Notes under the pieces: generated by a model
Told to the model about the DNA's origin: nothing
The model's input: the letters and a program-made list of their open reading frames with translations, nothing else
The model's database searches: none
Position numbers and translations under genes: made by a program
Shown: positions 47,263-59,472 of the stretch, piece after piece
Layout of the letters: the number at the start of each line of letters is the position of its first letter
Numbering within the stretch: the stretch's first letter is position 1
DNA from: Punica granatum
Taxonomy: Eukaryota > Streptophyta > Magnoliopsida > Myrtales > Lythraceae
Assembly (NCBI RefSeq): GCF_007655135.1
Contig: NC_045131.1
Location: 25,156,001 to 25,220,000 of the forward strand
DNA: 64,000 nucleotides
Direction: 5' to 3'

Positions 47263-49875
47263 TACCAAAAAAAAACAACAACAACTAATCTCATCAAACA
47301 ATACTGGCATTACATAACAAAAAATAACAACGCAAATCTTTTCCTGCATTAATAATAACATAACACAAAAGAATTCAAACCATATTACACCAATGAACAA
47401 ATTAGTCACAACATCGGTTGATCAATCAACTAAATAATAATCACATAGTAAGGGTCTGTGAGCACCATGAGTAGACAATCAGGGATAGCAGCAAAAGAAG
47501 GCAAGCTCGACCAAGGAAGAACCACGAATCACAAATACTAATAGCAACTCGAGGGGAGAGAGCACAAAATAATGATAACATGAACTTAATGAGGAGAAGG
47601 ACAAACCAAATAGCACGTTGGACCAACTATTTGAGTCCAGAGAGGGCCCGTGGGGAGATAGGGGGCCACATAGCAGTTTTGCCTACTCGGTTTGGGTGCA
47701 GAGCAACTGCAACAATACTCTAAGTGTTGGGGTGGTGTTGGGGCAAGGGAATTGCACCAGCTCATACTAGTCGTGTCAAGAGGAGGATTCTTGTCAGGGC
47801 TCGTTGCCAACGGTGAAGGCCAAGTGATGACATTGCTGAGGTCACCTAGGGTTTTCGAACTGCAAAGTGGAGAAGAGGAAACAACCGTGTCGAGAGGAGA
47901 CTATTGTAAAGACTCATTGCCGATGGCGAAGGTCGGGCGGTGATGCCTGTGAAGTCACCTAAGGTTTTCAAACAAGAGGAAGAGGTGGAAAAGTGGAAGA
48001 GGTCAGGGACATTTTTCTTTTGGGGTGAAAGAGATTAGCCTTTCTCCAAAGAAAAGCAATTATTTTATTTTAAAAAAAAGAAAGAAAGAAAATGGGGCAA
48101 CCGTTAAAACCAGTTATTTCTTTGGATGGCTCAGATGAGAGGGCTTCATCTAACGGTGGAGATAGCACCAGGACGATCCGCCCCTGGACTGGATAATTTT
48201 CCACTCAATGCATAATCTTTCTTTGTTTCTTTCTCTCCTTCTTTGTCGTAAGTTAGTTGTCTCCTTACTAAGGGTTGAATGCCCACCAGGAGACAGTAGC
48301 AACATATATTCACTGAATGTTACTCACACATTTGATTGAGTAACAATCAATTAGAACACAGATGAGTAGTCTATTGGCACACAATGATCTTAATACTCTC
48401 TCTTATTGGCATTTAAATTGATTATTACTCATTCACTTTGAATAAATAATATTTATTAAACATTTAGTTGTGGAGAAGGCACTTTGATTTTTTTTTTCTC
48501 TGGGTGTATCTGGTACTTTGATTTTTTATGACCTTCCCCACCAGCTGTATGGGCTACGCTAACTCGGACTAGACCTTCTTCGATGTTCGGGTTGGGTCTC
48601 TTTGGCCTGGCCCTCCCTTTATGTGAGTCAAAAGAGTTCCGTCTCATGCCGATCCAATGACCGGACCGGAGCCATAATAAAAGGTATTTTAAAAGTACTC
48701 TATATTTTTAACACCCCAAAAAAAGTATTATATAGAAAGTAGTCAAAAGTAGACTATTGCTTAAAAATTCTATCATCTATATATATATATATATATATAC
48801 CAAAGAATGAGTTTAATTCTCACACCGTCATAGCATCAAAAATAAGAAATTAAATTCTTTCGCTTTCCCACATCATCGTTTAAGTATTAAGAATTTTTTT
48901 TATCATGAACTATGCAGTAGAATATATATATATATATATATATATTTGCATATAGCCTAACAAAATATATACAAGAGAACAAAATATGCAGTAGATTATT
49001 ACATTAGATGCTATTCATGAAATTTATTATAATATTTTATGATTAATTATGCAAGTGTATACATGATGAAATCTAATTAGCTATTTTTCAGAAAATTATG
49101 ATTAATTAGCTGTTATTTAGGAGATTTTTCATATTCTTTTATGATTACTTCGTGAAGTAGGCATATACACTGTCAAGAATTTCAAGATATAATTTAATAT
49201 AGTCCAATATATAAATTATATACGATGGAGTATAGTCCAAATTATATGCATATGTTGTATGTATACTGTTTGCTTATACATGTGCATATATATGCCGTTT
49301 GCAAGATTATATATATAATCTATATATATGTGGTTAGCAGATATCTATATATACATATGTGTGCAGTTTATAGATTATATATGTAGTTTGTATATGTAGA
49401 TTATATATACCGATTGCATATATATGCATATATAGATGCCAAGAAAATTATATACAAAAATATACGTAGAATACATATGTCGATTTCACTCTTCTAATCT
49501 TTATATATACATATATATATATATATATATCCCACGCAAAATCAGAAATTGAACATGGTACTTGGATATTTTAAAGAAGAACAACATTCCGGTGTGAACG
49601 TGAGCAAAGTAACTATGACCTCTTCCTCCTATTAAACCTGGTCAAGTGTGTTCTACGTAAGAGTAGATTCATGCTCACAGTGACTATAACTGATTTTTTT
49701 TATTAATTTATCTTTTCTATATGTATATAGATGCCAATTAAATTATATACAAAAATACATGTAGATTATATATGTCGATTTGAATCTTCTAATGTTTATC
49801 TATATATATACATATATCCCCCGAAAAATCAGAAATTGAACATAGTGCTTGGATCTTATAAAGAAAAATAACATT
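47263..49875. other. AT-rich DNA after unit 3, no gene
   Basis: No gene seen. The stretch 47630-48200 is less AT-rich and has short frames without domains. TA dinucleotide runs lie at about 48779-48800, 48925-48945 and 49507-49530. A local tandem duplication covers about 49436-49920. Confidence 0.5.
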
Positions 49876-49920
49876 TTAGTGTGCAACGTGAGCAAAGGTA
49901 ACTATGACCTCTCCCTCAAT
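49436..49920. repeat. Local tandem duplication, about 295-bp offset
   Basis: 49436-49630 and 49730-49920 share ordered blocks: AAATTATATACAAAAATA, TATGTCGATTT, AAATCAGAAATTGAACAT and the AACTATGACCTCT stretch. The second copy is diverged by small indels and TA-run length. Confidence 0.65.
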
Positions 49921-50649
49921 GCAAATTCGCGCAAAATTGCCTCTGGCAGTGGATTCTGTGTGACGATCAATTCTGATCGGCCGACCTAGGGCATAGCTAA
50001 TTCTTCTCAATAAAACTTCATTTGGAATTCCATTGGCAAGTTTGGAACACGAACCCATACTGCCACCTGATCTATCTTAGCCTCCTTGGGTCGAAATTCA
50101 GGCTCCCACTCACGAATCAAGTAATGTCCTTGAACCATCCAGGGGCCTCCCGACTGGGCAAAACTTCTATCCTCATGTGTTGCAAACTTCACGATGAAAA
50201 AATCATCAATAAGTGTGAGTTCTCCCTTTGGTAACCATAGTTTTTGAAGTCGCCTTTTGAGAACTCCATAGCCCACACCTCTCCCCAGCACCTTGACAAT
50301 CAAGGAACCCTTCCAGCTCTTCCGAAAGAACTCCCACTCTGTCGTCAACCCACAAAGCATTAGAGAAATCCACCATTGATCTATCGTCAACCCTGAGACC
50401 TGGAGGAGGAATGGGCATAGCAGCATTGATACCACCTCCAATCCCAAGCAATGCATCACGATACTCTTCATATCCCTTGCTTTTGTTTGCTTGTTCACCT
50501 ACCTGGTGATCCTCTTTCTCATTGCTGATGTTAACCCTACAAACCGCAATCTTCTTCGCTCTCTTATGGCTGCGATCTTGTTGATCCAACTCCTCTTTGC
50601 AATGTTTGTTGGAAGCCGGTTCGCTTCCGTTCTTGCTCTCCATTTCCAC
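49876..50649 (-). pseudogene. LINE ORF1 fragment with DUF4283 domain
   Basis: Minus-strand remnant of the first protein of a plant LINE (non-LTR retrotransposon). Frame 50649-50206 gives the N-terminal part, rich in Glu and Lys. Frame 50498-50007 gives the DUF4283 core (WKGSLIVKVLGRGVGYGVL, then FIVKFATHEDR, GPWMVQGHYLI and AVWVRVPNLPMEF). Frame 50058-49876 continues with the following segment (LLRRISYALGRPIRID). Frame changes occur near 50290 and 50040. The zinc knuckle, endonuclease and reverse transcriptase are absent, so it is a broken piece. Confidence 0.75.
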
Positions 50650-52704
50650 TTTATTATTACTATGAGAGGATTTTTTTGTTGGTATGGAACTTGCACACAG
50701 TAAAAAGGGGGAAAAAGAAACAGATGCATGGAGTCAGAAACGCCCATTCTTAGTTTACATAGATAGTGACAAGATATGTAACATTTTTAATTAACAAAAA
50801 GGATTACGTAAAGCAATAATTAAGAGAGGTTATTTGCCCTTATCCTAGATATCAGGCCATTGATTTAATTAAAGTACATTGCTTTGCTGGTTTTAGCATC
50901 AGATTTCGACCCGCATAAATTAATAATTCAATTGAATTGGTTGCAGGTTTCCTAGGCAGTTCTTTGCACATTTTAGTACTTCTTTCTTGCAATTATATGC
51001 ACAGATAACACTAATCAAGAAGCCTATATCGTCATGAACCGTCACATTAGCACCTGAATTATCTTTTCTCATGCACTAGATACGCATTAATTGAGGGCGT
51101 TGCGAACGAGCTGAGCTGTTTCTAAATTTCAAAATGTTTGCCTCATTTATTTTATTGTTTCGCTAGCGAAGTACCTGATTGTCTTGTGAATTAAATTAAT
51201 CCAGCGAGAAGGTACACGAAGGAAGGAGTAATTAAAATAAAGAAATTCAGCAATCCGACCACATTAATTTATGGAGTTCCAGACGGAATCTTTATGGCAT
51301 CCCCGTCGGGGGTCATCAGTGGAGGTGGCTAACGTTCATGTTCATGCTCTGTACTGTATGTGGGTCTTTTATGAATCAAGCAGTTCAGATTTCTGTTCAG
51401 TTCAGTACCCATGGTTCCCTCCATTCTTTCCTTCTTTTTGGGTCATGATACATCTTTTCTTCTTCTTTTTTCCTTCTAAGGATCAACTTGATCAGTAAAT
51501 GATCTAGGCCCCGAAATAGCTATGAGCAACCAACTGAGTTGGTTTAACCCGTTCAGCAATTGTTCCCCATAAAGAAGGTCTCGATTCGAGTATTGTGAAT
51601 GTATAAAATTTATGATTAGGAAAGTTTTATCTATCGGTGGACCAATCCGGTTCAAAATGGACTAGTTGAAGACTTCCAGGTATCAAGGCGCACTCCGAGA
51701 AAAAAATAGTTATTAAAAGTTAGACGTAAAAGAATATGTCCACGCCAAGGTTCAAATTTCCTTGGAACCAAATTGGATTATTTTCGTAACTTGCTAGTGT
51801 AGATGGATTAGTCGGGTACGTGCGAACTGATATCATTCAACATACTTAACCACCTTTCCTTATAAAGGTTTGATATACAATATAATTTGAAATTGCTTAT
51901 ATGATTATAAAAAAAATTATATTTTAATTTAATTATTGTGTCTATATATATACATCCGTATATAGTCAAATACCTTGTTTAATGTATGTAAAAGTAAACT
52001 CCTTCAAATTAAAATAATTTAGAAAATTATTAAGAAGCTATAATAAATGTAGAAACCAGTTTTTATGTAGAATCTAATATGCAGATACGCATATATATAA
52101 TTCAGCTAAATTTTGATTTATGTAAATTAAAATGCACAATTTCATAAATATAATAATTAATATTGTTCAAATTATCAACATAATAAGTAATTAATTAAAT
52201 GACTTAAAAAACAAGTTTGTGTTTCTATAATCTACATCTGTTATATAATTTTGTGATAATGATCCGAGGCATTGCAATTGATAGCATACTATAAGAATCA
52301 ATTTATTATTTATGTAATTTTTTTTTCTAAAAAAGATATTATTGCAAGCCACTAATTCAATAACGTTAGGCATAATTTGAAAAGTTTAAAATTAGTTACT
52401 AACCACCATAATTAATTACAAACCACTTATTTCATGAACTTATGATTCATAAAATAAAAAATAAATCTAACATCTGTAAATAGTAAATGCATGAATGAAT
52501 ATCCATGACATATCTTGGTAATTAATAGAGAAGATGATTCTCCAGCATAGTTTTCCATGTTTAGACACTGTATCATTGAATGTATAGCCAAAGCATTTTA
52601 TTTGTATTGATTATTTTCCTGTTGTAAATGTCCGTACAGTGAATACAGTATACTCTCACGGTGTATGTGAGGATTCAGCCACATACTCTTCTCTTTACTC
52701 TTTA
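50650..52704. other. AT-rich DNA with a SINE; possible LTR remnant near the end
   Basis: No gene seen. A SINE lies at 51524-51692. The last 200 bp before the primer-binding site at 52705 (GTATACTCTCACGGTGTATG and nearby) should contain the 5' LTR end of copia element B, but no second LTR is in view to fix its limits. Confidence 0.4.
51524..51692 (+). mobile_element. SINE copy, plus strand
   Basis: Starts GAGCAACCAACTGAGTTGG, has a B-box-like GGTCTCGATTCGAGTA at 51578-51593, then TTTATCTATCGGTGGACCAA, matching in order the (reversed) SINE at 3178-3345. No clear target-site duplication found. A further SINE-like stretch may follow at 51735-51830, too weak to call. Confidence 0.6.
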
Positions 52705-52796
52705 TGGTGTCAGAGCCCATAATCGGGCAATTCCCGTTCCTCTGCCTCTGCTGGCCGTCTTCCTTATTGGCCTCTGTTCAACATTCCCCACTCTCA

Positions 52797-53719
52797 TGGC
52801 TGATTCTAATCCCATCCTCAACCTTCCCTCTTCTTTCCCAACCATTCAAAATCAAACTGAATGGCCAGAATCATCTGTTTTGGAAGGGAATCATGAGCCC
52901 TTGGTCTCGAGCGACTATATTGAAGGTTGAGCGGCTGCACCCAGCAAAACGATTACAACAGCTGATGGCAGCACCACTCCGAATCCGGAGTACCAAAGGT
53001 GGTTATCACGGGATAAGTTTGCACTAAACTGTGTAATGCTTGCTGTGACTGAGGAGATTGGCCGCACTCTTCTCTCGGCCAAGACATCACACGAGGCTTG
53101 GCAATCTCTGCCGACCTCCTTTCTCACCCACACAGCAGGCCAAGAGGATCTCCTCGAACAGCAGTGGCGCGACCTGCGCAGAGATGACCAATCGATGCTG
53201 AAATTCATCAATGCAGTCAAAAAGCAAGCTCCACGCTTTGCTCAAATCAGAAAACCGAAAACCCCCGCTGAGGTTAATAGGCGCATCTATACCGGTCTGG
53301 CTTCTGAAAGAGAATTCCTAATTTTGGAACAGCCGGACACCATGGTAACCATGACCCTTGATGAACTCACCTCTCTTCTCATGGGACCTGAAGAACGTCG
53401 CGCTTATGCCGCTCGTCAGCACCAGCCGTCGCCTAATCCTCCTGCTCCTTTGTCGAGCATTCTCGGCCCACCCCCAGCTGAAGTTCACTTCAGAGATGGC
53501 CGCGATAGAGGAGGTCGCCAGGGCAAAGGCAAAGGCAAAGGAGGCAGACATGGCAGTAGTGGTCCGAGCAGTGGACATGGCAGCGGTGGCTATGGAGGCA
53601 GCGGTTACTCTGGAAATCCAAGCTTTGGGGGATCGGGCGGACAAGGCGGAGGAGCCGGGTGGATTAATTACTCGGGTCAGGTGTATCCGGGTCAGAACTG
53701 CAACCCGCCCACCCGCTGA
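52797..53719 (+). pseudogene. gag of copia element B, frameshifted
   Basis: Starts MADSNPILNLPSSFPTI, a copia gag start. The frame changes twice before 53036, and the main frame 53036-53719 carries the gag core (HEAWQSLPTSF, LEQQWRDLRRDD, VNRRIYTGL, MTLDELTSLL) and a Gly-rich tail (53510-53690). A CCHC zinc knuckle, Cys-X2-Cys-X4-His-X4-Cys, is complete at 53856-53897 in another frame. It would package the element RNA; it is broken. Confidence 0.7.
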
Positions 53720-53939
53720 CCCGGGTGTCTTCCAGCCTGTCTTGGGCTTGTCTCTCGGCCCGGCCCAACTTTCTCTCCCAGTCCAACTTTTTCCGCAGCA
53801 GGCTGTGCACTAGCTTGGGCCCAGTCCAGAATATGGGTCTCCTTCAACTGTCTAGTGCCAAAATTGCAATAGGCCGGGACATATTGCTCCCTTTTGCCAG
53901 TTCAGCCTTCTCTCTGGTCCACAGGCTCACGTAGCTCAT

Positions 53940-54737
53940 GCATCTTCTCCAAGACTTCATGACCTTGGCTACTACATGGACTCAGGAGCCACACTTCATG
54001 TCACCTCAGACGTAGGTAATTTGAGTGTTCGTGTTGCGAGCCTGAATTCCGATCATATACTTGTGGGATATGGTAAATCTCTTCTTGTCCTTGTTTCAGG
54101 TTCTTCTACTATTACATTGTCCAATCATCCCCTCCACCTAAATCATATTCTCTATGCTCATTATATTTAAAAAAATCTTATCTCCATCTCGAAATTTGCT
54201 CGTGACAATAGATGTTACTTTGAACTTCATCCTAAATGTTTTCTTGTTAAGGACATCCATACATGCTTGGAGCTACTACGAGGCCCAGTTGAGGATGGAC
54301 TATACCGTTTCCACTCAAGAGGCATGCGTAATCTTGATCATTAGGCTCATTTGTCCACCACCATGTCCAATACCTTATGGCATTAGCCTCTTGATCACTC
54401 ATCTTTTTCCAGTTGTTTGTCGTGCTTTGAGCACTAAATATCTCTTGAATAATGATCATCTCAATTGAGTCTGTTCCACTAATCAACAAGGCAAATTAAT
54501 AAACTATTATTTTCCTCATACCATGCACTCTAGTTCACCTTTATTTGAACTTATTCATTATGATATTTGGGGTCCTGCACCAATCTCTTCCCACACAGGT
54601 CATGTTTATTACATTTATTTTCTTGATAATTATAGTAAATATTAACGGTCCTTTGTCATGAAGGTTCGATATGATGTCCTCCAGATATTTCGTACTTTTC
54701 ATCTACAGACTGAAAATCTCTATGGACGCAAAATTAA
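53940..54737 (+). pseudogene. Protease to integrase start of copia element B
   Basis: The aspartic protease has its active-site DSGA at about 53977, followed by the flap and the typical LHLNHILYA segment. After a frameshift the pre-integrase domain (LELLRGP near 54267) is seen. The start of the integrase (LFELIHYDIWGPAP near 54540) follows, with a stop at about 54643. The sequence is cut at 54737 by the Harbinger insertion and resumes at 59224. Confidence 0.7.
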
Positions 54738-56211
54738 GGGTTTGTTTGGCAAATGAGCATGGGTTCAACTCAGCTCTGTTTAACTAGCAAAAAAACAAAA
54801 TTGGCCGGCATGATTCAAAGCCGTGGGTCCCAGATCTGCTGGTTAGTTTGACTAGGGCATATATTATATGTTTTTTTTTCCAGATCTGTCGGTGTCAAGA
54901 CAGAGAGACGTTGAAGCTGAGTGAAGACGCTGCCGCTCCTCTTCATCCACTCATCCTTCCTGCATCGATCCCTTCTTCCTTCAGAGCTTTGTGCGCATCG
55001 GCCAAAATCGAAGAAATTTCTTTGTTCTCCTCGGTCGGAAACTCTCCGTTTACTGATTTGATTTTACAAATTTCACCGATTATTACGGACTTATGAACGC
55101 TGTTCTCTTCAAACAGGTTGTTCGTCCGTGATCTTGCCCCTGTGCATCTTTGGTGCGAAGAACAGTGAAAAGCACGACCTTTGCAGGAGAGATTCGCGAA
55201 GGACGTCGTCTCAGTCACCGGCTGCCAGAGATTCCCGACTTTCGTCGCTGTCGGGGGCCCCTCCAATTCGCTGGACTCCATCACGGTTGGGGTTTAAAAA
55301 GCCCAGGAAGTTGTTGTTTTGGAGAGGCATCGACAGCTCAGAGGTAATTCTTCTGATCTCTATCTCGATTATTGATTTCTGATTGCAAGAGTTGATGGAA
55401 TTTCGACGGTGATATGCATGTTATCGCCTTCGGTTTAATAGCCCCCATTGCCTTCTCCCTTTCCTGCTCTGCAGAATTTATACTTGCAGTTCTGATTACA
55501 GAATTGAAGCAGTGGATCATTTTATATATATCAGAGGATTTAATTAACTTTCCTTGCGAAATATATGTCTAGATAAAAACCAATCTTAGGTTGTTATATG
55601 CAATATCAGTTGAACTTCTTTTTCCTCCTTCCCCTCGATTAATCCAATAGTTTTTCTATTCTCCTGTACACTTTACTAAAATGGTTCCATGCTGAGGCAT
55701 AATTTGTTAAATTAATGCATTTACTGATATATAAGATTGTTGAGTTAATCGGAACTCTGCTCTGTTTAATTGATAGTAGAGCAAATTTTATTGCTGTTTG
55801 ATTAGCAAGACCTCCTTGTTCATCTGGTGCCCTTGCCCTGTTACCGTAATGTCGCCTACCTGTGTGGGGGTTCATAGATCTGTTCTGATTTCTGATTGAA
55901 TGAGCCTTGTTTGAAGCTGATTTCTGATTGAACTCTGCTCTGTTTAATATGGTCAGTTAGAGCCTGTTTGAAATGTGGTTGCGCTACTATGCGTTCAACC
56001 CATGCTGGTCTGGTTCAGACCATTTTTGTTTGGTTTCAAGGTTGCCATCTTACTGTGCTTTCTGTCATAACTGGAAGATGCATGTTATTTGCATTTCAAG
56101 AAGGAAAAGACTGACTAAGTTTGGTGTTGCATACTGTTATTTATCGCAACTGATAGATCATTGTTAGGTGCATTGTTAGATAATTGTTATTCTGGACCAA
56201 GTGCATGCAGT
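54738..56211. other. 5' region of the Harbinger element
   Basis: About 1.47 kb between the left tip and ORF1, probably promoter and 5' UTR with introns. It has GC-richer stretches (54900-55320) with open but unrecognised frames, and the repeated CTCTGTTTAA and CTGATTTCTGATTGAA words. I see no further gene. Confidence 0.45.
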
Positions 56212-57217
56212 ATGGCTCCTAAAGGCGAAAATATCATCATCGACTGGAGTGATGAAATGGAGTTCGCTTTCATAAACATAATGCTCGAGAAGCTGAGAAG
56301 ATCACACAGTACAACATGGAAGAAAACTACTTGGAAAGAGATTACAGCTGAGATGGTAAATCTATTTCCAGAACAACAGCTGTGTTTGCAGAAGGTAAAG
56401 GACAAGCATCAGAGAATGAAGACCAATTTCACCCGATTCTCTGAAATAGTTAGGCATACAGGCGTTGGATGGGATGCAGAGACAAACACCATCACAGCCG
56501 ACCAAGATGTTTGGGATATGTTTGCAAAGGTACATTACCATAAATTGTTTGTTTGGCTTCTAAGGTTGTTCTCAATGAATTTTCACTGATCTTTTTTGCG
56601 TCATGTCGTACTTCATTGTATAGAAGAACAGGGCATACAAGGCATTTCGGAGCAAGGGCTGCAACCACTACGATTTGCAGAAGCAACTCTTTAGTTCTTC
56701 AGTGGCTACCGGTGCTCTGCGCATCTCCTCGACCGATCCACCTCCAACGTTAGAAGAAGAACGCCGATTAAATGAGGATTTCTTATCTAGGGGGAAGGGG
56801 AAGGGGAAACAACAAGTCGACCTCGAAGAAGGCTCCGATGACAGTGACGACCTCGTCCATATTCAGGCAGAGCCCATGATAACCGAGTCTCGACGTAGAG
56901 CGCCGAAAAAACGTCTAAGCAAGAGTTCACAAATGCAGGAATGCATGGACCTGTTCAGGGAGAGTTACACGAAGCCGCAGCCGCAGAACACCCCACCGTC
57001 GGCAAAGAGAAGCAAGTCGGTAACGAGCCCTGAGAAACCTGAGAAGAATAGCATCGAGGAAGCCCTGGAGGAGTTGGCAAAATTGAAATCGAGAATCCCT
57101 CACTCCCTGTATGTGAAAGCCGCCAACGCCCTCCTTGATCCGGGAGCACGGAGGCTTTTCATGTGGTTCAAGGAAGACGACCGACAGGAATGGATAATGC
57201 AGCTTCCTCATTCTTGA
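56212..57217 (+). CDS. Harbinger ORF1, Myb/SANT-like DNA-binding protein
   Basis: Two exons, 56212-56529 and 56624-57217 (GT at 56530, TATAG acceptor, phase 0), give 303 residues with no stop. Residues 8-105 form a Myb/SANT-like domain (Myb_DNA-bind_3 type) with spaced aromatic residues in DWSDEMEFAF, TTWKEITAEM and GVGWDAETNTI. It is followed by KNRAYKAFRSKGC, the usual continuation. The middle is acidic (DLEEGSDDSDD) after a basic GKGKGKQQ that may serve nuclear import. The C-terminus has a helical part with ALEELAKLKSRIP. In this superfamily ORF1 binds the transposon ends and works with the transposase. The ATG follows a GCAG and has A at -3 missing, but the Met is at the usual place before the domain. 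Confidence 0.82.
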
Positions 57218-57386
57218 AGAATCTGTGAACCCATTTTAATTTTTATTTGGCTATCTGACTATGGTTTTTTTTTAAATGACTGAACTCTTTTTTGTTTTGT
57301 GTGTTTTGTTTTGTTGATGACTTTCTGTTTGCAATGCAATGATTATGATTAATGAGTTTCACTGTTAACTAAGTGTTCGTGATCTT

Positions 57387-58803
57387 ATGTCCACACCGAC
57401 AGGCGATCATTTGTCAAACAGCATGTCTCGTAATGCATCGTCGTCTTCGGGCAATGCCAATAACTCTAGTAACGACGATCCTGACAGTAGGCGACGGGCG
57501 TTCTTCTACTTGATGATGCAATATGATCAGCTCGATGATCCCGTTCCACGTAACAGGCATTGTAGAAATTCAGCACTTCAAGGAAGACAGTACATTGTTG
57601 AACTACTGGGGAGTGATGTTCGGTGCTTCGAAAGTTTCAGAATGGAACCTTACGTGTTTAGAAATCTATGCGACACACTTCGATTGCGGTGTGGCATCAC
57701 AGATACCAGTAGAGGTATCACAGTGGAAGAGCAAGTCGGTATGTTCTTGTTAGTTATTTCACACAGTATGCGATTTTCAATGGTGGCAGAAAGGTTCCAA
57801 CACTCGAAGGAGACGGTGTCACGATTTATCAAAAAAATTGCACGCGGAATACAACAATTATCACAAGATTTTATAACACCACGGAACGTTTCTGTCCAGC
57901 CGGAAATTGAAAATGATGAAAGGTGGCGTTTCTTTAGGGTATGTTTTCTGCTAATTTCATACTATAGAAAACTGTTTTCGGCATACTATGTTCGTTACAT
58001 ATAATTATGCGTTTGTCATGCAGCATTGTATTGGAGCTATCGATGGAACCCATGTCGCTGCATGCGTGCCACAGGCGAACAGAGTACCTTATCGCGATCG
58101 AAATGCCGAGATATCTCAAAATGTATTGGCTGCTTGTTCACACGACATGATGTTTACATACGTGATGACGGGTTGGGAGGGTTCCGCACACGATTCACGA
58201 ATATTTTCCGAAGCTGCGTCAGTGGAAGGTTTTCCAGCACCGCGTGGTCGTGAGTATTTGCTTATACATGCAACGGTTTTCTATGAAATTACAGCTCTAA
58301 TTTAATTAACTCTAATTTTCCTTATGTTCTTTGCAGAACAATATTATGTTGTTGATGAAGGATTTCCAAATATACCAGGATATTTGGCCCCGTACAAAGG
58401 GGAACGGTACCACCGGAGTGATTTTCCTCGACAAAATCCGCCAACAACGGAAAAAGAGCTATTTAATCAGCGGCATGCGTCAGTGCGTAATGTAATCGAA
58501 CGTTGCTTCGGTATTTTGAAAAAGAGATTCGCCATACTAACTTTAATGACGAACTTCATACCGTATACACAAGGACTACTTGTCCTTGCATGTTTTGTTT
58601 TGCATAATTTTATTCGTCGTAATAATTACCACGACAGATTATTTCTAGAGTACGGCGATGCGTGGATGGATTACGATGAATTTCGCAATCCTCCACTACA
58701 AGAAGGAAATAGAGTGGATATAGATATGAGTAGCGTCGAAATGAACGCTGTACGCGATCGTATCGCTAATCGGTTATGGCGTACAGAGAGAGAAATGCGA
58801 TGA
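57387..58803 (+). CDS. PIF/Harbinger DDE transposase (HARBI1-like)
   Basis: Three exons, 57387-57938, 58024-58249 and 58337-58803, with GT..AG introns of 85 and 87 bp, give 414 residues without stop or frameshift. The N-terminus is Ser/Asn-rich, then comes a helix-turn-helix-like part (HSKETVSRFIKKIARG). The DDE_Tnp_4 nuclease shows Asp191 (GAIDGTHV), Asp266 (VVDEGFPN) and Glu314 (VIERCFGILKKRF). Asp266 and Glu314 are 47 residues apart, the DD47E spacing of PIF-type enzymes. HDSRIF (Asp241) and GYLAPYKGERYH are also family blocks. The length is usual. The enzyme would cut the TIRs and insert at TAA/TTA. Activity is possible but not shown by sequence alone. Confidence 0.9.
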
Positions 58804-59223
58804 CATGCACTTACATATTGTATTAGGAGTTGTCTTATTCATTGAATGAAAAATATGAATGTATGTAAATGCGTTTGTACATTTTTTTAACGTGCTTACT
58901 TCAATCTGTCAAATGTGCGAAAGTGTTTACTTGATTTGAAAAGTGACGACATTTTCATGTAACAAAATGCAAGAAAGCTGAAAAAGTAAAGGAAAAAATT
59001 TTGAACCTGAAAAAATCTTAAAGGCAATTTTTGAATAAAGAGAAGCAAGTCGGAAGGATAGAGAACAGACATGGAGCTCAGCAAAAAAATCAACCGCAGT
59101 GTTGACCGGAGGCGACAAGTGCTGCAATGACTGGGTCCCACATGAAGAATTTTGCTGGCAATCTTGTCCTGTAGTAAACCAGAATTGCACAGATTTGAGC
59201 AACATTTTGTTTCAAACAGGCTC
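58804..59223. other. 3' region of the Harbinger element
   Basis: About 420 bp after the transposase stop, ending with the right tip. No gene is seen. Frames open across 59099-59365 straddle the transposon end and copia sequence and are accidental up to 59223. Confidence 0.5.
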
Positions 59224-59472
59224 TAAATATTTTCAATCTGATGGTGCTAAAGAATTTATTTCTGAAGCCTTTCAATCTAAATTGCAGAACAATGACATCT
59301 TTTGTCGCATTTCCTGTCCACATGTCCTTCAACAGAATGAATCTACCGAACGTAAATACTGGCATATAGTTGACATGGGCCTCACTCTACTCTTCCATCC
59401 TTCTCTCCCTACGAAATTTTGGAATTACACATTAACAGATTACCTACAAAATCCCTCAATTTTAAGTCTTTC
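59224..59472 (+). pseudogene. Continuation of the copia element B integrase
   Basis: Resumes the integrase after the Harbinger element: FQSDGAKEF near 59234, then ISCPHVLQQNESTERK near 59309 and SLPTKFWNYTL near 59400. In copia integrases the residue after QN is usually Gly; here it is Glu. The similarity ends near 59472, well before the integrase C-terminus, where sequence resembling the protease 3' UTR starts. Confidence 0.75.

Larger units (their letters stand above)
54738..59223 (+). mobile_element. PIF/Harbinger transposon, apparently intact
   Basis: A 4486-bp DNA transposon in copia element B. Flanking TAA on both sides (54735-54737 and 59224-59226) is the PIF/Harbinger target duplication. 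Tips are GGGTTTGTTTGGCAAA and, reversed, GAGCCTGTTTGAAACA; the match is imperfect. A second, perfect 14-bp match to the right tip, GAGCCTGTTTGAAA, lies inside at 55960-55973. The word CTCTGTTTAA recurs near 54774, 55760 and 55937. Two plus-strand genes, Myb-like ORF1 and DDE transposase, are both open, the standard two-gene layout of the superfamily. It is the youngest-looking element in the window. Confidence 0.85.
52705..59472 (+). mobile_element. Truncated Ty1/copia retrotransposon (element B)
   Basis: Begins with a primer-binding site TGGTGTCAGAGCC (52705-52717; one change from TGGTATCAGAGCC). Then come gag, zinc knuckle, protease, pre-integrase and integrase in plus orientation. The integrase is split by a Harbinger element (54738-59223) and ends abruptly at about 59472; reverse transcriptase, RNase H and 3' LTR are missing. 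Frameshifts and stops are present throughout. Confidence 0.8.

Noticed and set aside
48779..49530. TA runs as promoters
   Set aside because: Several long TA microsatellites without any gene downstream; simple repeats are the better explanation.
56161..56211. Upstream Met as the start of Harbinger ORF1
   Set aside because: The 17 extra codons lie before an acceptor-like GCAG and have no family likeness; the Met at 56212 begins the domain at the usual distance.
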